The notes under the pieces were generated by a model that made no database searches, was not told where the DNA came from, and saw only the letters and a list, made by a program, of their open reading frames with translations. Below are positions 19,355 through 28,909 of a stretch of DNA of 43,325 nucleotides, piece by piece. Numbering within the stretch: position 1 is the first letter of the stretch; every line of letters starts with the position of its first letter. The translations under genes were made by a program, and so were the position numbers. The DNA is from an uncultured Pelagibacteraceae bacterium (lineage in GTDB: Bacteria; Pseudomonadota; Alphaproteobacteria; Pelagibacterales; Pelagibacteraceae), in contig CABYDK010000005.1 of assembly GCA_902517735.1 (NCBI GenBank), forward strand, positions 1 through 43,325. Direction: 5' to 3'.

Positions 19355-20156
19355 GAAGAATTTATTGCAATTAGTTTTAATTATCTTCCTCTTGTATTTA
19401 TCTGTTTTAGTATTTTTATACTTCTATCAACGAAGCTTACTTTATCATCCAAATGAAAATAATTATTCAGGTGATAAAATTTCAGTAGATATTAAAAAAG
19501 TTAAAATAAAAACTTCAGATAATATTGAATTACTTGGCTGGTATCATGAAAAAAATCTTAAGGAATATAAAACTCTCATTTATTTTCATGGTAATGCTGG
19601 GTCTCTAGAAAATAGAATTCACAAACTTAACCATTTTCAAGATATGAATATTAATTTTTTAATCATAGCTTGGAGAGGTTTTAGTGGAAATAATGGAAAA
19701 CCTTCTGAACAGGGGCTTTATGAAGATGGCAAAAGTGCAATTAATTGGCTAGCTAAAAAAGGGGTAGATGAAAAAAATTTAATTTTGTATGGAGAGTCTC
19801 TAGGAACTGGTGTAGCCACTCATTTAGCTCAAAACAAGAATTATGCAGGTATAATTTTAGAAACACCATTTACTTCAATGGTAGACGCTGCAAAGACATT
19901 TTATCCTTACATTCCAGTTAATTTATTACTTAAAGATAAATTTGAAAATTATAAAAAAATTAAAAATATAAATTCACCAATTTTAGTGATGCATGGAGAA
20001 ATAGATCAAATAGTTCCATTCTTCATGGGTAAAAAAATTTATGAGATAGCAAATGAGCCTAAATATTCGTACTTTACCAATTACGACAATCATATGATGG
20101 AATATGATGAAAAGTTGGTTTTAGCACTTAAATCATTTCTGAAAAGTTTAAATTAA
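19338..20156 (+). CDS. alpha/beta hydrolase (BEM46/FSH-like, membrane-anchored)
   Basis: 272 aa; N-terminal TM; YFHGNAGSLENR, LYGESLGTGVATHLA nucleophile elbow, VMHGEIDQIVP. Confidence 0.88.
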   Translation: MLKKLRKNLLQLVLIIFLLYLSVLVFLYFYQRSLLYHPNENNYSGDKISVDIKKVKIKTSDNIELLGWYHEKNLKEYKTLIYFHGNAGSLENRIHKLNHFQDMNINFLIIAWRGFSGNNGKPSEQGLYEDGKSAINWLAKKGVDEKNLILYGESLGTGVATHLAQNKNYAGIILETPFTSMVDAAKTFYPYIPVNLLLKDKFENYKKIKNINSPILVMHGEIDQIVPFFMGKKIYEIANEPKYSYFTNYDNHMMEYDEKLVLALKSFLKSLN

Positions 20157-20206
20157 GCCATATTCTAACCAAATAAAATTCAATATTATTCTATAATTTT
20201 TTCAAT

Positions 20207-20770
20207 GTGAGTAGAATATTTTTATTAATCATTTTCCTTTTTTCACTAGGAAAAAGTGCCATTGCAAAAGAAAATCAATTTTTAGCTGATGATTTATTTC
20301 ATATAGATCAAATGAATTCTCATGATAAAAATTTTGCTTTATATTTTAAGGGTAGAGAAAAATCAATTTTAGCTAGAGGAGAAACTGAAAATTATATTAA
20401 TGACTACCCAAAAGATCTTTATATTTATGATTATAAAACAAAAATCTCATCTCCATTAATTTCATACGAGTGGTTTCCATCCCATGCAAAATTTTATCTA
20501 GAAGAATACGACTTTCCAGTATTTCCAGATGATTTTGCTTATTATCTTTTAAAAGATAATAAAACTTTAGTAATGATTAGTGCAGTGAAAAGCCTCAATG
20601 CTAATTTTAAATTTGATATCGTTGAAAAAAAATTAGAACTGTACTCAACTAATGGTAAATTTGATTTTATCATATCTTCTTTTGCTAAAAACTGTGGCCA
20701 TTTCGAATTTAAAGATAATTATAAATGTAGTTTCTACAAACCACTAATATCAAGTAATTTAATTAACTAG
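20207..20770 (+). CDS. hypothetical exported protein
   Basis: 187 aa; GTG start; signal-peptide-like N-terminus MSRIFLLIIFLFSLGKSAIAKE; no family recognised. Confidence 0.6.
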   Translation: MSRIFLLIIFLFSLGKSAIAKENQFLADDLFHIDQMNSHDKNFALYFKGREKSILARGETENYINDYPKDLYIYDYKTKISSPLISYEWFPSHAKFYLEEYDFPVFPDDFAYYLLKDNKTLVMISAVKSLNANFKFDIVEKKLELYSTNGKFDFIISSFAKNCGHFEFKDNYKCSFYKPLISSNLIN

Positions 20771-21680
20771 TTTGTGTAAAAGCCTTGGCAAATTTTTCAG
20801 CTTCAAATATTTGAAGATCATCTTCTTTTTCACCCAAACCTAAAGCAATAATTGGAAGTTTATACTTTTTTGCTAATGCAAGGAGAATACCACCTTTTGC
20901 AGTACCATCTAACTTAGTCATGATGATACCTGTTATTGGAATAATTTTATTAAACTCCTCTACTTGATTAATTATATTTTGACCAGAGGTTGCATCTAAA
21001 ACTAAAATAACATCGTGTGGTGCATCAGGGTCTATTTTTTTTGTCACATTAGCAATTTTTTTATATTCTTCCATTAAATTTTTTTTATTTTGTAGTCTTC
21101 CAGCTGTATCAATTAAGACTTGATCAAAATTATTATTAATAGCCTCTTCAATGGCTTTATACGCAACTGAGGCTGGATCAGATCCTTGCAATGATTTTAT
21201 TATTTGAACATCTATTTTAATAGCCCAATTTTCTAATTGTTCGATTGCTGCAGCTCGAAAAGTATCTGAAGCCGCAAACATAACTTTATTTCCATTAGTT
21301 TTTAAAATTTTACCAATTTTACCAATACTTGTTGTTTTACCAACACCATTAACACCAGAAATTAAAGTTGCATTAAGCTTTTCTTTTTTCATAAAAAAAG
21401 AACTATTCTCCAAGGGCTTCATTAATGAAACAATATATTCTTTTAAAATCAAATTTATTTCTGCTGTTAAATCTTTATTTGGATCTACTTTTTTATTTGA
21501 AATTATTTCTTTTATTTCAGATGCAGCTTCAATCCCAACATCTGATTGGATTAAAAATTCCTCAATTTTGTCTAAATTTTCGTCATCTATTTCTTTTTTT
21601 ATAACTATTTCTTTTAAACCTGATGAAAATGCAGAAGCACTTTTTTGAAAACCTTTTTTAAATTTATCGAATATTCCCAT
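20763..21680 (-). CDS. ftsY: signal recognition particle receptor FtsY
   Basis: 305 aa NG-domain; SGVNGVGKTTSIGKIG, AASDTFRAAAIEQL, LIDTAGRLQNKKNLMEE, TKLDGTAKGG. Confidence 0.97.
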   Translation of the reverse strand: MGIFDKFKKGFQKSASAFSSGLKEIVIKKEIDDENLDKIEEFLIQSDVGIEAASEIKEIISNKKVDPNKDLTAEINLILKEYIVSLMKPLENSSFFMKKEKLNATLISGVNGVGKTTSIGKIGKILKTNGNKVMFAASDTFRAAAIEQLENWAIKIDVQIIKSLQGSDPASVAYKAIEEAINNNFDQVLIDTAGRLQNKKNLMEEYKKIANVTKKIDPDAPHDVILVLDATSGQNIINQVEEFNKIIPITGIIMTKLDGTAKGGILLALAKKYKLPIIALGLGEKEDDLQIFEAEKFAKAFTQTS

Positions 21681-22504
21681 TATAATTTTATTGAAATTTT
21701 CTCTATATCTGAAACAGGACCTTTCATATGAATTGAATTCTTCTCATCTATAAAAATTGACAATTTTCCAGTTTCAAATTCTATATCTATATTATTACCA
21801 GTAAGTTCGTTTAACTTACCTGCAAATGCTGTTGCACATGCTGCAGTCCCACATGCTTTGGTCAATCCAGCACCTCTTTCCCAGACTTTAATTTTGATTA
21901 AATCTTTATTTATTACTTTAGCAATTGTGACATTACACTTTTCTGGAAACATATTACTATTTTCAATTTGTGGACCAATTTTTGCAATATCAAAATTTTG
22001 AATATCATTTACAAAAAAAATAACATGTGGGTTTCCAACATTAATAGCTGTGCCACCAAAATGTTCTTTGTTATCTAGGTCGTTAATTTTGATATTCAAA
22101 TTTTTTGTATTTAGTTCACTAGAAAGAGGAATTTCATTCCATTTAATTTTTGCATTTCCAATTTCAGTTGTAACTAAATTGTTTTCTAATATTTCAGATT
22201 TTAAATTTCCAGATAGAGTACTTAAAATTATAGTTTTGCTATTTTTTTCTTTAGATATTAAATCTGCAACGCATCTTGTACCATTACCACATGCACCAGA
22301 TTCTCCACCATCAGAGTTATAAAACTTTAAACTAGCATCAGTATTATTATCATTTTCAATTAATATTAATTGATCACATCCAATAAAATTTCTGTCACAA
22401 ATTTTAACTATTTGTTCTCTTGATAATTCTGTAATTTCTTGTCTATTATCAATGATTACAAAATCATTACCTAATCCATCCATTTTAAAAGCCTTGATGT
22501 CCAT
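21680..22504 (-). CDS. dapF: diaminopimelate epimerase
   Basis: 274 aa; MDGLGNDFVIID; SGACGNGTRCVA; ERGAGLTKACGTAACA active-site Cys motifs. Confidence 0.97.
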   Translation of the reverse strand: MDIKAFKMDGLGNDFVIIDNRQEITELSREQIVKICDRNFIGCDQLILIENDNNTDASLKFYNSDGGESGACGNGTRCVADLISKEKNSKTIILSTLSGNLKSEILENNLVTTEIGNAKIKWNEIPLSSELNTKNLNIKINDLDNKEHFGGTAINVGNPHVIFFVNDIQNFDIAKIGPQIENSNMFPEKCNVTIAKVINKDLIKIKVWERGAGLTKACGTAACATAFAGKLNELTGNNIDIEFETGKLSIFIDEKNSIHMKGPVSDIEKISIKL

Positions 22505-22526
22505 ATATAGTTATTTAACTTATTTA

Positions 22527-22552
22527 TTGACTTTTTGAACCTCTATTATATT
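22527..22552 (+). promoter_or_regulatory. possible promoter region for the ffh leader
   Basis: TTGACT at 22527-22532 and TATTATATT at 22544-22552, just upstream of the 5' strand of the predicted RNA; the 11-14-nt spacing is shorter than the canonical 17, so uncertain. Confidence 0.3.
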
Positions 22553-22554
22553 TT

Positions 22555-22656
22555 GTGGCAGTTTCCGCAAAAACGTTAAATTTGCGGTGTCTTTGGAAAC
22601 AAAGAGATCGACACTAGTCAGCGAGGGTTCGCCCACTAGTGCGATTACTGCTGTGA
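22555..22656 (+). ncRNA. candidate structured RNA / cis-regulatory leader of ffh (four-way junction)
   Basis: P1 TGGCAGT 22556-22562 with ACTGCTG 22647-22653; P2 CCGCAAA 22565-22571 with TTTGCGG 22581-22587; P3 TCTTTG-GAAA-CAAAGA 22590-22605; P4 ATCG(a)CACTAGT(ca)GCGA-GGGT-TCGC(cc)ACTAGTGCGAT 22607-22645. ffh ATG is at 22666. Confidence 0.7.
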
Positions 22657-22665
22657 GTAATAAAT

Positions 22666-24024
22666 ATGTTCGAAAATTTAACAAATAAATTTGAAGAAAT
22701 TTTTTCTTCTATAAAAAAAGCTCCTTCACTTGATGAAAAACAAGTTGATGAAGGCTTGAGAAACATTAGACAAGCCCTTCTTGAAGCAGATGTCTCTTTA
22801 GACGTTGCCAAAGAATTTATTGAAAAAGTTAAGCCAAAAGCTTTAGGACAAGAAATAATTAGATCAACATCTCCTGGAGATATGGTGGTTAAGATCGTTT
22901 ACGATGAATTAGTTAATTTACTAGGTGAAAAAAATAACGATATTAATCTGAATGCAGTTCCACCGGTGCCAATGATGCTAGTTGGATTACAAGGTTCTGG
23001 TAAAACAACTACAACCGCTAAACTTGCCAGGTATTTAGAAAATATAAAAAAGAAGAAAGTCATGATGGTCAGCTTAGATATTTATAGGCCAGCCGCTCAA
23101 GAACAACTTAAATCTTTAGGGGAGCAAAATAATATTTTAACTCTTCCTATAATTGAAGGCCAACAACCAACTGATATTTGTCAAAGAGCAATTAGTGCAG
23201 CCAATTTAAATGGAGCTGACATTATATTATTTGATACTGCGGGTAGAACGCAGATTGACTTACAAATGATGAGTGAAATCAAACAAATTGAAAGTACAAT
23301 AAATCCTGCAGAAACATTTTTGGTTGCAGATTCACTTACAGGACAAGTTGCAGCATCTGTTGCAAAAGAATTCAAAAATACTGTAAATCTCTCAGGAATA
23401 ATTTTAACTAGAGCAGATGGTGATGCTAGAGGTGGAGCAGCTGTGAGTATGAAATTTGTTTCCCAAGTTCCAATTAAATTTTTAGGGATAGGTGAAAAAA
23501 TTGAAAATCTCGAAACATTTCACCCAGATAGAATTGCAAATAGAATTTTGGGAATGGGAGATATTGTATCTCTTGTTGAAAAAGCAGCTCAAGATTTAGG
23601 TGAAGAAAATATTAAAAAAGCTGAAGAAAATTTAAAAAAAGGACAATTCTCAATGCAAGATTACTTAACTCAATTGCGACAAATGAAAAAAATGGGTGGA
23701 ATAGAGGGCGTAATGTCTTTTATGCCAGGTGTATCTAAAGTTAAATCACAAATGGATGCAGCAGGTATAGACGAGAATGTTATTACAAAAAATGAAGCTA
23801 TAATTTTATCTATGACAAAAAAAGAGAGAGAGAATCCAAAAATAATAGATGGTTCTAGAAAAAAAAGAATTGCTAATGGCTCTGGAACTGATCCGGCCAC
23901 TATCAATAAATTGTTAAAGCAATTTAAAATGATGTCTGAAATGATGAAAAAGATGTCAAAAGGCAATCTGAAAGGTATGTCAGATAAAGGGATACCTCCA
24001 GAATTATTTAATCAATTAAAATAA
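22666..24024 (+). CDS. ffh: signal recognition particle protein Ffh (SRP54)
   Basis: 452 aa; GLQGSGKTTTTAKLARYL, DIYRPAAQEQL, DTAGRTQIDLQMM, TRADGDARGGAA, Met-rich M domain. Confidence 0.98.
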   Translation: MFENLTNKFEEIFSSIKKAPSLDEKQVDEGLRNIRQALLEADVSLDVAKEFIEKVKPKALGQEIIRSTSPGDMVVKIVYDELVNLLGEKNNDINLNAVPPVPMMLVGLQGSGKTTTTAKLARYLENIKKKKVMMVSLDIYRPAAQEQLKSLGEQNNILTLPIIEGQQPTDICQRAISAANLNGADIILFDTAGRTQIDLQMMSEIKQIESTINPAETFLVADSLTGQVAASVAKEFKNTVNLSGIILTRADGDARGGAAVSMKFVSQVPIKFLGIGEKIENLETFHPDRIANRILGMGDIVSLVEKAAQDLGEENIKKAEENLKKGQFSMQDYLTQLRQMKKMGGIEGVMSFMPGVSKVKSQMDAAGIDENVITKNEAIILSMTKKERENPKIIDGSRKKRIANGSGTDPATINKLLKQFKMMSEMMKKMSKGNLKGMSDKGIPPELFNQLK

Positions 24025-24038
24025 ATAAAGGAGAATGA

Positions 24039-24482
24039 ATGTTAAAGTTAAGGTTATCAAGAGGAGGAACTAAAAAAAGACCCGTTTATAAGGTAGTGGT
24101 AGCAGATAGTCGTTTTGCAAGAGATGGACGATTTATAGAAAAAGTTGGTTTTTATAATCCATTATTACCAAAAGAAAAAAAAGAAAGAATTGGTTTAGAA
24201 TTAGAGAGAATTAAATACTGGTTAGATCAAGGTGCTCAACCAACAACAAGAGTAGCAAGAATTTTAGGTGAAAATAAATTAATGCCTATGCCAGTAAATG
24301 GTAATAATCCTCAAAAAGCAATTCCAAAAAAAGAGAGAAAAAAAGAAGTTTCTAAGGAAGAAAATAAAGAGGAAGCTCCTAAAAAAGATGCAGCTCCTAA
24401 AGCAGAAGCTCCGAAAGCAGAAGCTCCTAAAAAAGATGCAGCTCCGAAAGCAGAAGCTCCTAAAAAAGAGGAAGGAAAATAG
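24039..24482 (+). CDS. rpsP: 30S ribosomal protein S16 (bS16) with repetitive Lys/Ala/Pro/Glu C-terminal tail
   Basis: [42 protein letters not shown]; tail ...[36 protein letters not shown]. Confidence 0.97.
   Translation: MLKLRLSRGGTKKRPVYKVVVADSRFARDGRFIEKVGFYNPLLPKEKKERIGLELERIKYWLDQGAQPTTRVARILGENKLMPMPVNGNNPQKAIPKKERKKEVSKEENKEEAPKKDAAPKAEAPKAEAPKKDAAPKAEAPKKEEGK
24372..24470 (+). repeat. in-frame degenerate tandem repeat (about 15-nt units encoding [10 protein letters not shown]-type pentapeptides) in rpsP
   Basis: GCTCCTAAAAAAGATGCA-GCTCCTAAAGCAGAA-GCTCCGAAAGCAGAA-GCTCCTAAAAAAGATGCA-GCTCCGAAAGCAGAA-GCTCCTAAAAAAGAG. Confidence 0.85.
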
Positions 24483-24496
24483 TTTTATTATTTGTT

Positions 24497-25183
24497 ATGT
24501 GGAAATCTCAAATTTTTACACTTTATCCAGAGGTATTTCCTGGACCATTAAATAAAGGTCTTTATGGTAAAGCATTGGGAAAAAAATTATGGAGCTTAAA
24601 AGTCAACAATATAAGAGATGCAGCAACTGATAAACATAAAACGGTAGATGATACTCCTTATGGAGGAGGGACAGGAATGGTATTGAAAGCTGATATTTTA
24701 GCAAATGCTTTAGATAATAACAAAGTTAAAGGTGAAAGAATTTTTTATTTATCTCCTAGGGGAAAAAAGTTCGATCAAAAATTTGCATTAGAACTATCTA
24801 AAGAAAAATCTATATCTTTAATTTGCGGTCATTTTGAAGGCGTTGATGAGAGAATCTTATCTACTAGAAATATTGAAGAAATAAGTATTGGCGACTTTGT
24901 GTTGTCAGGTGGAGAAACAGCCGCTTTTGTTATTTTAGATAGTATTCTTAGATTATTACCTGGAGTGCTTGGAAATGAAAAGTCAATTAATGATGAAAGT
25001 TTCCAAAATGGATTATTGGAATACCCTCAGTATACTAAACCCCAGATTTGGGAGAAAAAATCAGTGCCAGAGGTACTTTTATCAGGAGATCACAACAAAA
25101 TTAAAGACTGGCGTTTATCACAATCAGAGGCTATAACACGCGACCGAAGGCCAGATTTATGGCAAAAATATAAGAATAATTAA
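24497..25183 (+). CDS. trmD: tRNA (guanine-N1)-methyltransferase TrmD
   Basis: 228 aa; PYGGGTGMVLKADIL, LICGHFEGVDERI, SIGDFVLSGGETAA. Confidence 0.97.
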   Translation: MWKSQIFTLYPEVFPGPLNKGLYGKALGKKLWSLKVNNIRDAATDKHKTVDDTPYGGGTGMVLKADILANALDNNKVKGERIFYLSPRGKKFDQKFALELSKEKSISLICGHFEGVDERILSTRNIEEISIGDFVLSGGETAAFVILDSILRLLPGVLGNEKSINDESFQNGLLEYPQYTKPQIWEKKSVPEVLLSGDHNKIKDWRLSQSEAITRDRRPDLWQKYKNN

Positions 25184-25762
25184 TTGATCAATAATAAAAT
25201 GAAAACGATAGAAGAAATAAATCAATATAATGTAAAAAAAATTTTATCTGAAAAAAAAATTCCTTATTTCTATCCTGGGGATGTAATTAAAGTTGGTGTA
25301 AGGATTACAGAAGGTAAAAAAGATAGAATCCAGTATTTTGAAGGAGTATGTATTGCAAAAAAAAGCAGAGATTTGAACTCATCATTTACAGTAAGAAAAA
25401 TTTCTTTTGGTGAAGGTGTAGAAAGAACATTTCCTTTATATGGAACAGTAATTGACTCAATTAAAGTTATCAGATCAGGAAAAGTAAGAAGAGCAAAACT
25501 TTATTATTTAAGAGATAGAACTGGTAAATCTGCAAGAATAGCAGAGAAAATAAGAAAAAAAATTGGTATCGACATTGATGTTAAGCCAGAAACAGTAAAT
25601 GAGGAAAACTTAGCGCCAGTTAAACAAGAAACAGAAATTGAGTCTAAAACAGAAGGTCCTACAACTCTTAAAGTTAAAGAAACTGATACTGCTCAAAAAG
25701 AGACACTTATTGCTGAAACTAAAGTAGAAAAAAAGCTTGATAACCCAACAGAAAAAAAATAA
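25184..25762 (+). CDS. rplS: 50S ribosomal protein L19 (bL19) with charged C-terminal extension
   Basis: [30 protein letters not shown]...[31 protein letters not shown]; the true start may be ATG 25199 rather than TTG 25184. Confidence 0.95.
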   Translation: MINNKMKTIEEINQYNVKKILSEKKIPYFYPGDVIKVGVRITEGKKDRIQYFEGVCIAKKSRDLNSSFTVRKISFGEGVERTFPLYGTVIDSIKVIRSGKVRRAKLYYLRDRTGKSARIAEKIRKKIGIDIDVKPETVNEENLAPVKQETEIESKTEGPTTLKVKETDTAQKETLIAETKVEKKLDNPTEKK

Positions 25763-25773
25763 TTTTTTTTTCA

Positions 25774-27177
25774 ATGCCCAATACTCTTTACGATAAAATA
25801 TGGAATGACCACTTGGTTGATCAACAAGATGATGGTACAGCCTTGCTATTTGTTGACAGACATTTAGTTCATGAAGTAACTAGTCCCCAAGCTTTTGAAG
25901 GATTAAGAAATTCTAATCGAAAAGTAAGACATCCAAAATTAACACTTGCAGTTGCAGATCACAATGTTCCAACAACTGATAGATCAAAAGGTATCTCAGA
26001 TCAGGAGTCTAAAATACAAGTTGATACCTTAGAGTCTAACTGTAAAGAATTTGGTATTCAATTATTCGGGATGGGAGATAAAAGACAGGGTATAGTACAT
26101 ATAATTGGACCAGAACAAGGTTTTACTCAACCTGGAACGGTAATTGTTTGTGGTGATAGCCATACAGCAACACATGGCGCATTTGGTTCTTTAGCATTTG
26201 GAATTGGAACTTCAGAGGTAGAACATGTATTAGCAACCCAAACTTTAGTTCAAAAAAAAGCTAAAAATTTTAGAGTAAATGTCGATGGTAAACTTCCATT
26301 AGGGGTTACCTCTAAAGATGTAATTCTTCAAATAATTGGAAAAATTGGTACTGCAGGTGGAACAGGCTGTGTAATAGAATACGCAGGTGATTTAATTAGG
26401 TCTTTAAGTGTTGAACAAAGAATGACCATATGCAACATGACTATTGAGGGAGGCGCTAGAGCAGGATTAATAGCACCTGATGAAAAAATATTTAAATATT
26501 TAGAAAACAAACCAATGTCTCCAAAAGGAGAAGCTTGGAATAAAGCTAAGGAATATTGGAAAAATTTAAGAACAGATGAAGGTGCTAAATTTGATAAAGA
26601 AATAAATCTTAAGGCAGAAGAAATTTTGCCAATGATTACATGGGGAACATCTCCTCAAGATGTAATTACAATAGATGGTAAGGTTCCAAATCCCCTTAAC
26701 GAAAAAGATGTAGATAGAAAAAATTCATTAGAGAGGTCTTTAAATTATATGGGCCTAAAACCTAACATGGCAGCAAAAGATATTAAGATAGATAAAGTGT
26801 TTATAGGAAGTTGTACTAATGGAAGAATTGAGGATTTAAGAGAAGCTGCAAAAATTTTAAAAAATAAAAAAATAGCCTCCCATGTTCATGCGATGGTTGT
26901 TCCTGGTTCAGGTTTAGTAAAAGAACAAGCTGAGCAAGAAGGATTAGACAAAATCTTTCTTAGTTCAGGATTTGAATGGAGAGAGCCAGGATGTTCTATG
27001 TGTTTAGCTATGAATGCGGACAAATTGAAACCCCAAGAAAGATGTGCATCTACATCAAATAGAAATTTTGAGGGTAGACAAGGAAGAGGTGGGAGAACTC
27101 ATTTAGTAAGTCCAGGTATGGCAGCTGCCGCAGCTATTTCTGGAAATCTTGATGATGTTAGAAAGTATCAAAATTAA
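25774..27177 (+). CDS. leuC: 3-isopropylmalate dehydratase large subunit
   Basis: 467 aa; aconitase-family Fe-S motifs [17 protein letters not shown] and GCSMCLAMN. Confidence 0.97.
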   Translation: MPNTLYDKIWNDHLVDQQDDGTALLFVDRHLVHEVTSPQAFEGLRNSNRKVRHPKLTLAVADHNVPTTDRSKGISDQESKIQVDTLESNCKEFGIQLFGMGDKRQGIVHIIGPEQGFTQPGTVIVCGDSHTATHGAFGSLAFGIGTSEVEHVLATQTLVQKKAKNFRVNVDGKLPLGVTSKDVILQIIGKIGTAGGTGCVIEYAGDLIRSLSVEQRMTICNMTIEGGARAGLIAPDEKIFKYLENKPMSPKGEAWNKAKEYWKNLRTDEGAKFDKEINLKAEEILPMITWGTSPQDVITIDGKVPNPLNEKDVDRKNSLERSLNYMGLKPNMAAKDIKIDKVFIGSCTNGRIEDLREAAKILKNKKIASHVHAMVVPGSGLVKEQAEQEGLDKIFLSSGFEWREPGCSMCLAMNADKLKPQERCASTSNRNFEGRQGRGGRTHLVSPGMAAAAAISGNLDDVRKYQN

Positions 27178-27178
27178 G

Positions 27179-27784
27179 ATGCAAAAATTTAACAAATTAA
27201 AAAGTATCCCTGCTTATTTGCCAATTGTTAATATTGATACAGATATGATAATTCCAAAACAATTTTTAAAAACTATTAAAAGAACTGGCCTAGGCAAAAA
27301 CTTATTTTTTGAGATGAGATATGATGATAATGGAAGTGAAATTAATGATTTTATTTTAAATCAAAATCCATTTAATAAGTCAAAAATTTTAATAGCAGGA
27401 AAAAATTTTGGTTGTGGTTCTTCAAGAGAACATGCTCCATGGGCATTACTAGATTTTGGAATTACTTGTGTGATAAGCTCAAGTTTTGCTGATATCTTTT
27501 ACAACAATTGTTTTAAAAATGGAATTTTACCCATCATTCTTAATGATGAAAAAATTAAAGAACTGTCAGAATATGCTAAAAGAAAAGAAGAAATTTCAAT
27601 AGATCTTAAAGAAGAAAAAATTATTTATGGTAATAGTGAAGTTAATTTCAAAATAGACTCATTTAAAAAAAAATGTTTAATAGAGGGATTAGATGATATT
27701 GCTTTATCTTTAAAAAAATCCGATAAGATTCAAACTTTTGAAAATAATTTAAAAGCTAGTAAGCCCTGGATTTTTAATGATTAA
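27179..27784 (+). CDS. leuD: 3-isopropylmalate dehydratase small subunit
   Basis: ATG 27179 ([32 protein letters not shown]), [19 protein letters not shown]; the supplied ORF starts at 27149, but the upstream start overlaps leuC. Confidence 0.95.
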   Translation: MQKFNKLKSIPAYLPIVNIDTDMIIPKQFLKTIKRTGLGKNLFFEMRYDDNGSEINDFILNQNPFNKSKILIAGKNFGCGSSREHAPWALLDFGITCVISSSFADIFYNNCFKNGILPIILNDEKIKELSEYAKRKEEISIDLKEEKIIYGNSEVNFKIDSFKKKCLIEGLDDIALSLKKSDKIQTFENNLKASKPWIFND

Positions 27785-28883
27785 AGTTAAGAAAAGAAAA
27801 ATTCTATTGTTACCAGGTGATGGAATTGGACCTGAAGTTATCGGTGAAGTAAAAAAAATAATCTATTGGTTTAATGATAAAAAATCTCTCGATTTTGAAA
27901 TAGATGAAGATCTTGCAGGGGGTTGTTCTTTTGACAAACATGGTACTCCCATAACAGATGAAGTATTTTATAAAGCACTAGAAAGCGAATTAGTAATGCT
28001 AGGAGCAGTTGGCGGACCAAAATGGGATAATGTTGAGTTTTCAAAAAAACCTGAAAGAGCATTATTAAAACTTAGAAAAGAATTAAAACTATTTGCAAAT
28101 CTTAGACCCGCAATATGTTTTAAACAATTAGTTGATGCTTCTACCTTAAAACCAGAAATTGTTTCAGGTCTAGATATAATGATAGTAAGAGAACTTACAG
28201 GTGGAATATATTTTGGTGAGCCAAGAGGAATTAAACCAATTGAGAATGGTGAAAGAAAAGGAATTAACACTCATACTTATACGAGCAGCGAAATAATAAG
28301 AGTAGCGAAAGTTGCTTTTGATTTAGCAAAAAAAAGATCAAATAAAGTTACGTCTTGTGAAAAATCTAATGTAATGGAGGCAGGACAACTTTGGAGAGAA
28401 GAAGTTCAATCTTTACATGAAAAAGAGTATAAGGATGTAGAATTGAATCATATGCTTGCCGACAATTGTACAATGCAATTGTTAAGAAATCCGAAACAAT
28501 TTGATGTGATTGTTACAGATAATTTATTTGGAGATATGTTGTCTGATCAGGCCTCCATGTTAACTGGATCTCTAGGACTTTTACCCTCTGCATCTTTAGG
28601 TGCAAAAAATAAAGATGGTACAATGAGAGCAATGTATGAACCCATTCATGGTTCAGCACCAGATATTGCAGGTAAAGGCCTTGCAAATCCAATTGCTACA
28701 ATTTTAAGTTTTGCTATGGCACTTAGATATTCACTTGATTTAGATAAAGAAGCAGATTTATTAGAAAAGGCTGTTCAAAACGTTCTTAATGATGGCTTAA
28801 GGACAAAAGATATCATGTCAGAAGGCAATAAAGAAGTTTCAACAACTCAAATGGGTGATGCGATTATTTCAAAATTGCAATAG
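27777..28883 (+). CDS. leuB: 3-isopropylmalate dehydrogenase
   Basis: 368 aa; [53 protein letters not shown]. Confidence 0.97.
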   Translation: MIKVKKRKILLLPGDGIGPEVIGEVKKIIYWFNDKKSLDFEIDEDLAGGCSFDKHGTPITDEVFYKALESELVMLGAVGGPKWDNVEFSKKPERALLKLRKELKLFANLRPAICFKQLVDASTLKPEIVSGLDIMIVRELTGGIYFGEPRGIKPIENGERKGINTHTYTSSEIIRVAKVAFDLAKKRSNKVTSCEKSNVMEAGQLWREEVQSLHEKEYKDVELNHMLADNCTMQLLRNPKQFDVIVTDNLFGDMLSDQASMLTGSLGLLPSASLGAKNKDGTMRAMYEPIHGSAPDIAGKGLANPIATILSFAMALRYSLDLDKEADLLEKAVQNVLNDGLRTKDIMSEGNKEVSTTQMGDAIISKLQ

Positions 28884-28909
28884 TTAATTAATTCATTTAA
28901 ACTAATTTA

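Noticed and set aside
22050-22322. 90-aa plus-strand ORF opposite dapF
   Set aside because: Antisense shadow of dapF, no family features.
22555-22656. 4.5S SRP RNA (ffs) as identity of the ffh-upstream structure
   Set aside because: It lacks the long single-hairpin shape and the conserved domain IV core; the GAAA hairpin has no flanking asymmetric and symmetric internal loops.
22555-22656. A canonical tRNA
   Set aside because: The cloverleaf topology is suggestive, but there is no 7-nt anticodon loop, no canonical T-loop, and the P4 arm is about twice the expected length.
22614-22811. 65-aa minus-strand ORF over the ffh start and structured leader
   Set aside because: Antisense to ffh; no recognisable motif; better explained by the RNA structure plus ffh.
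24298-24555. 85-aa ORF in another frame across the rpsP tail
   Set aside because: Created by the repetitive Lys-rich DNA; overlaps the S16 tail and runs into trmD; no family resemblance.
27149-27178. Upstream start of leuD at 27149
   Set aside because: It would overlap leuC by about 29 nt and adds an atypical N-terminus; ATG 27179 gives the normal LeuD start.
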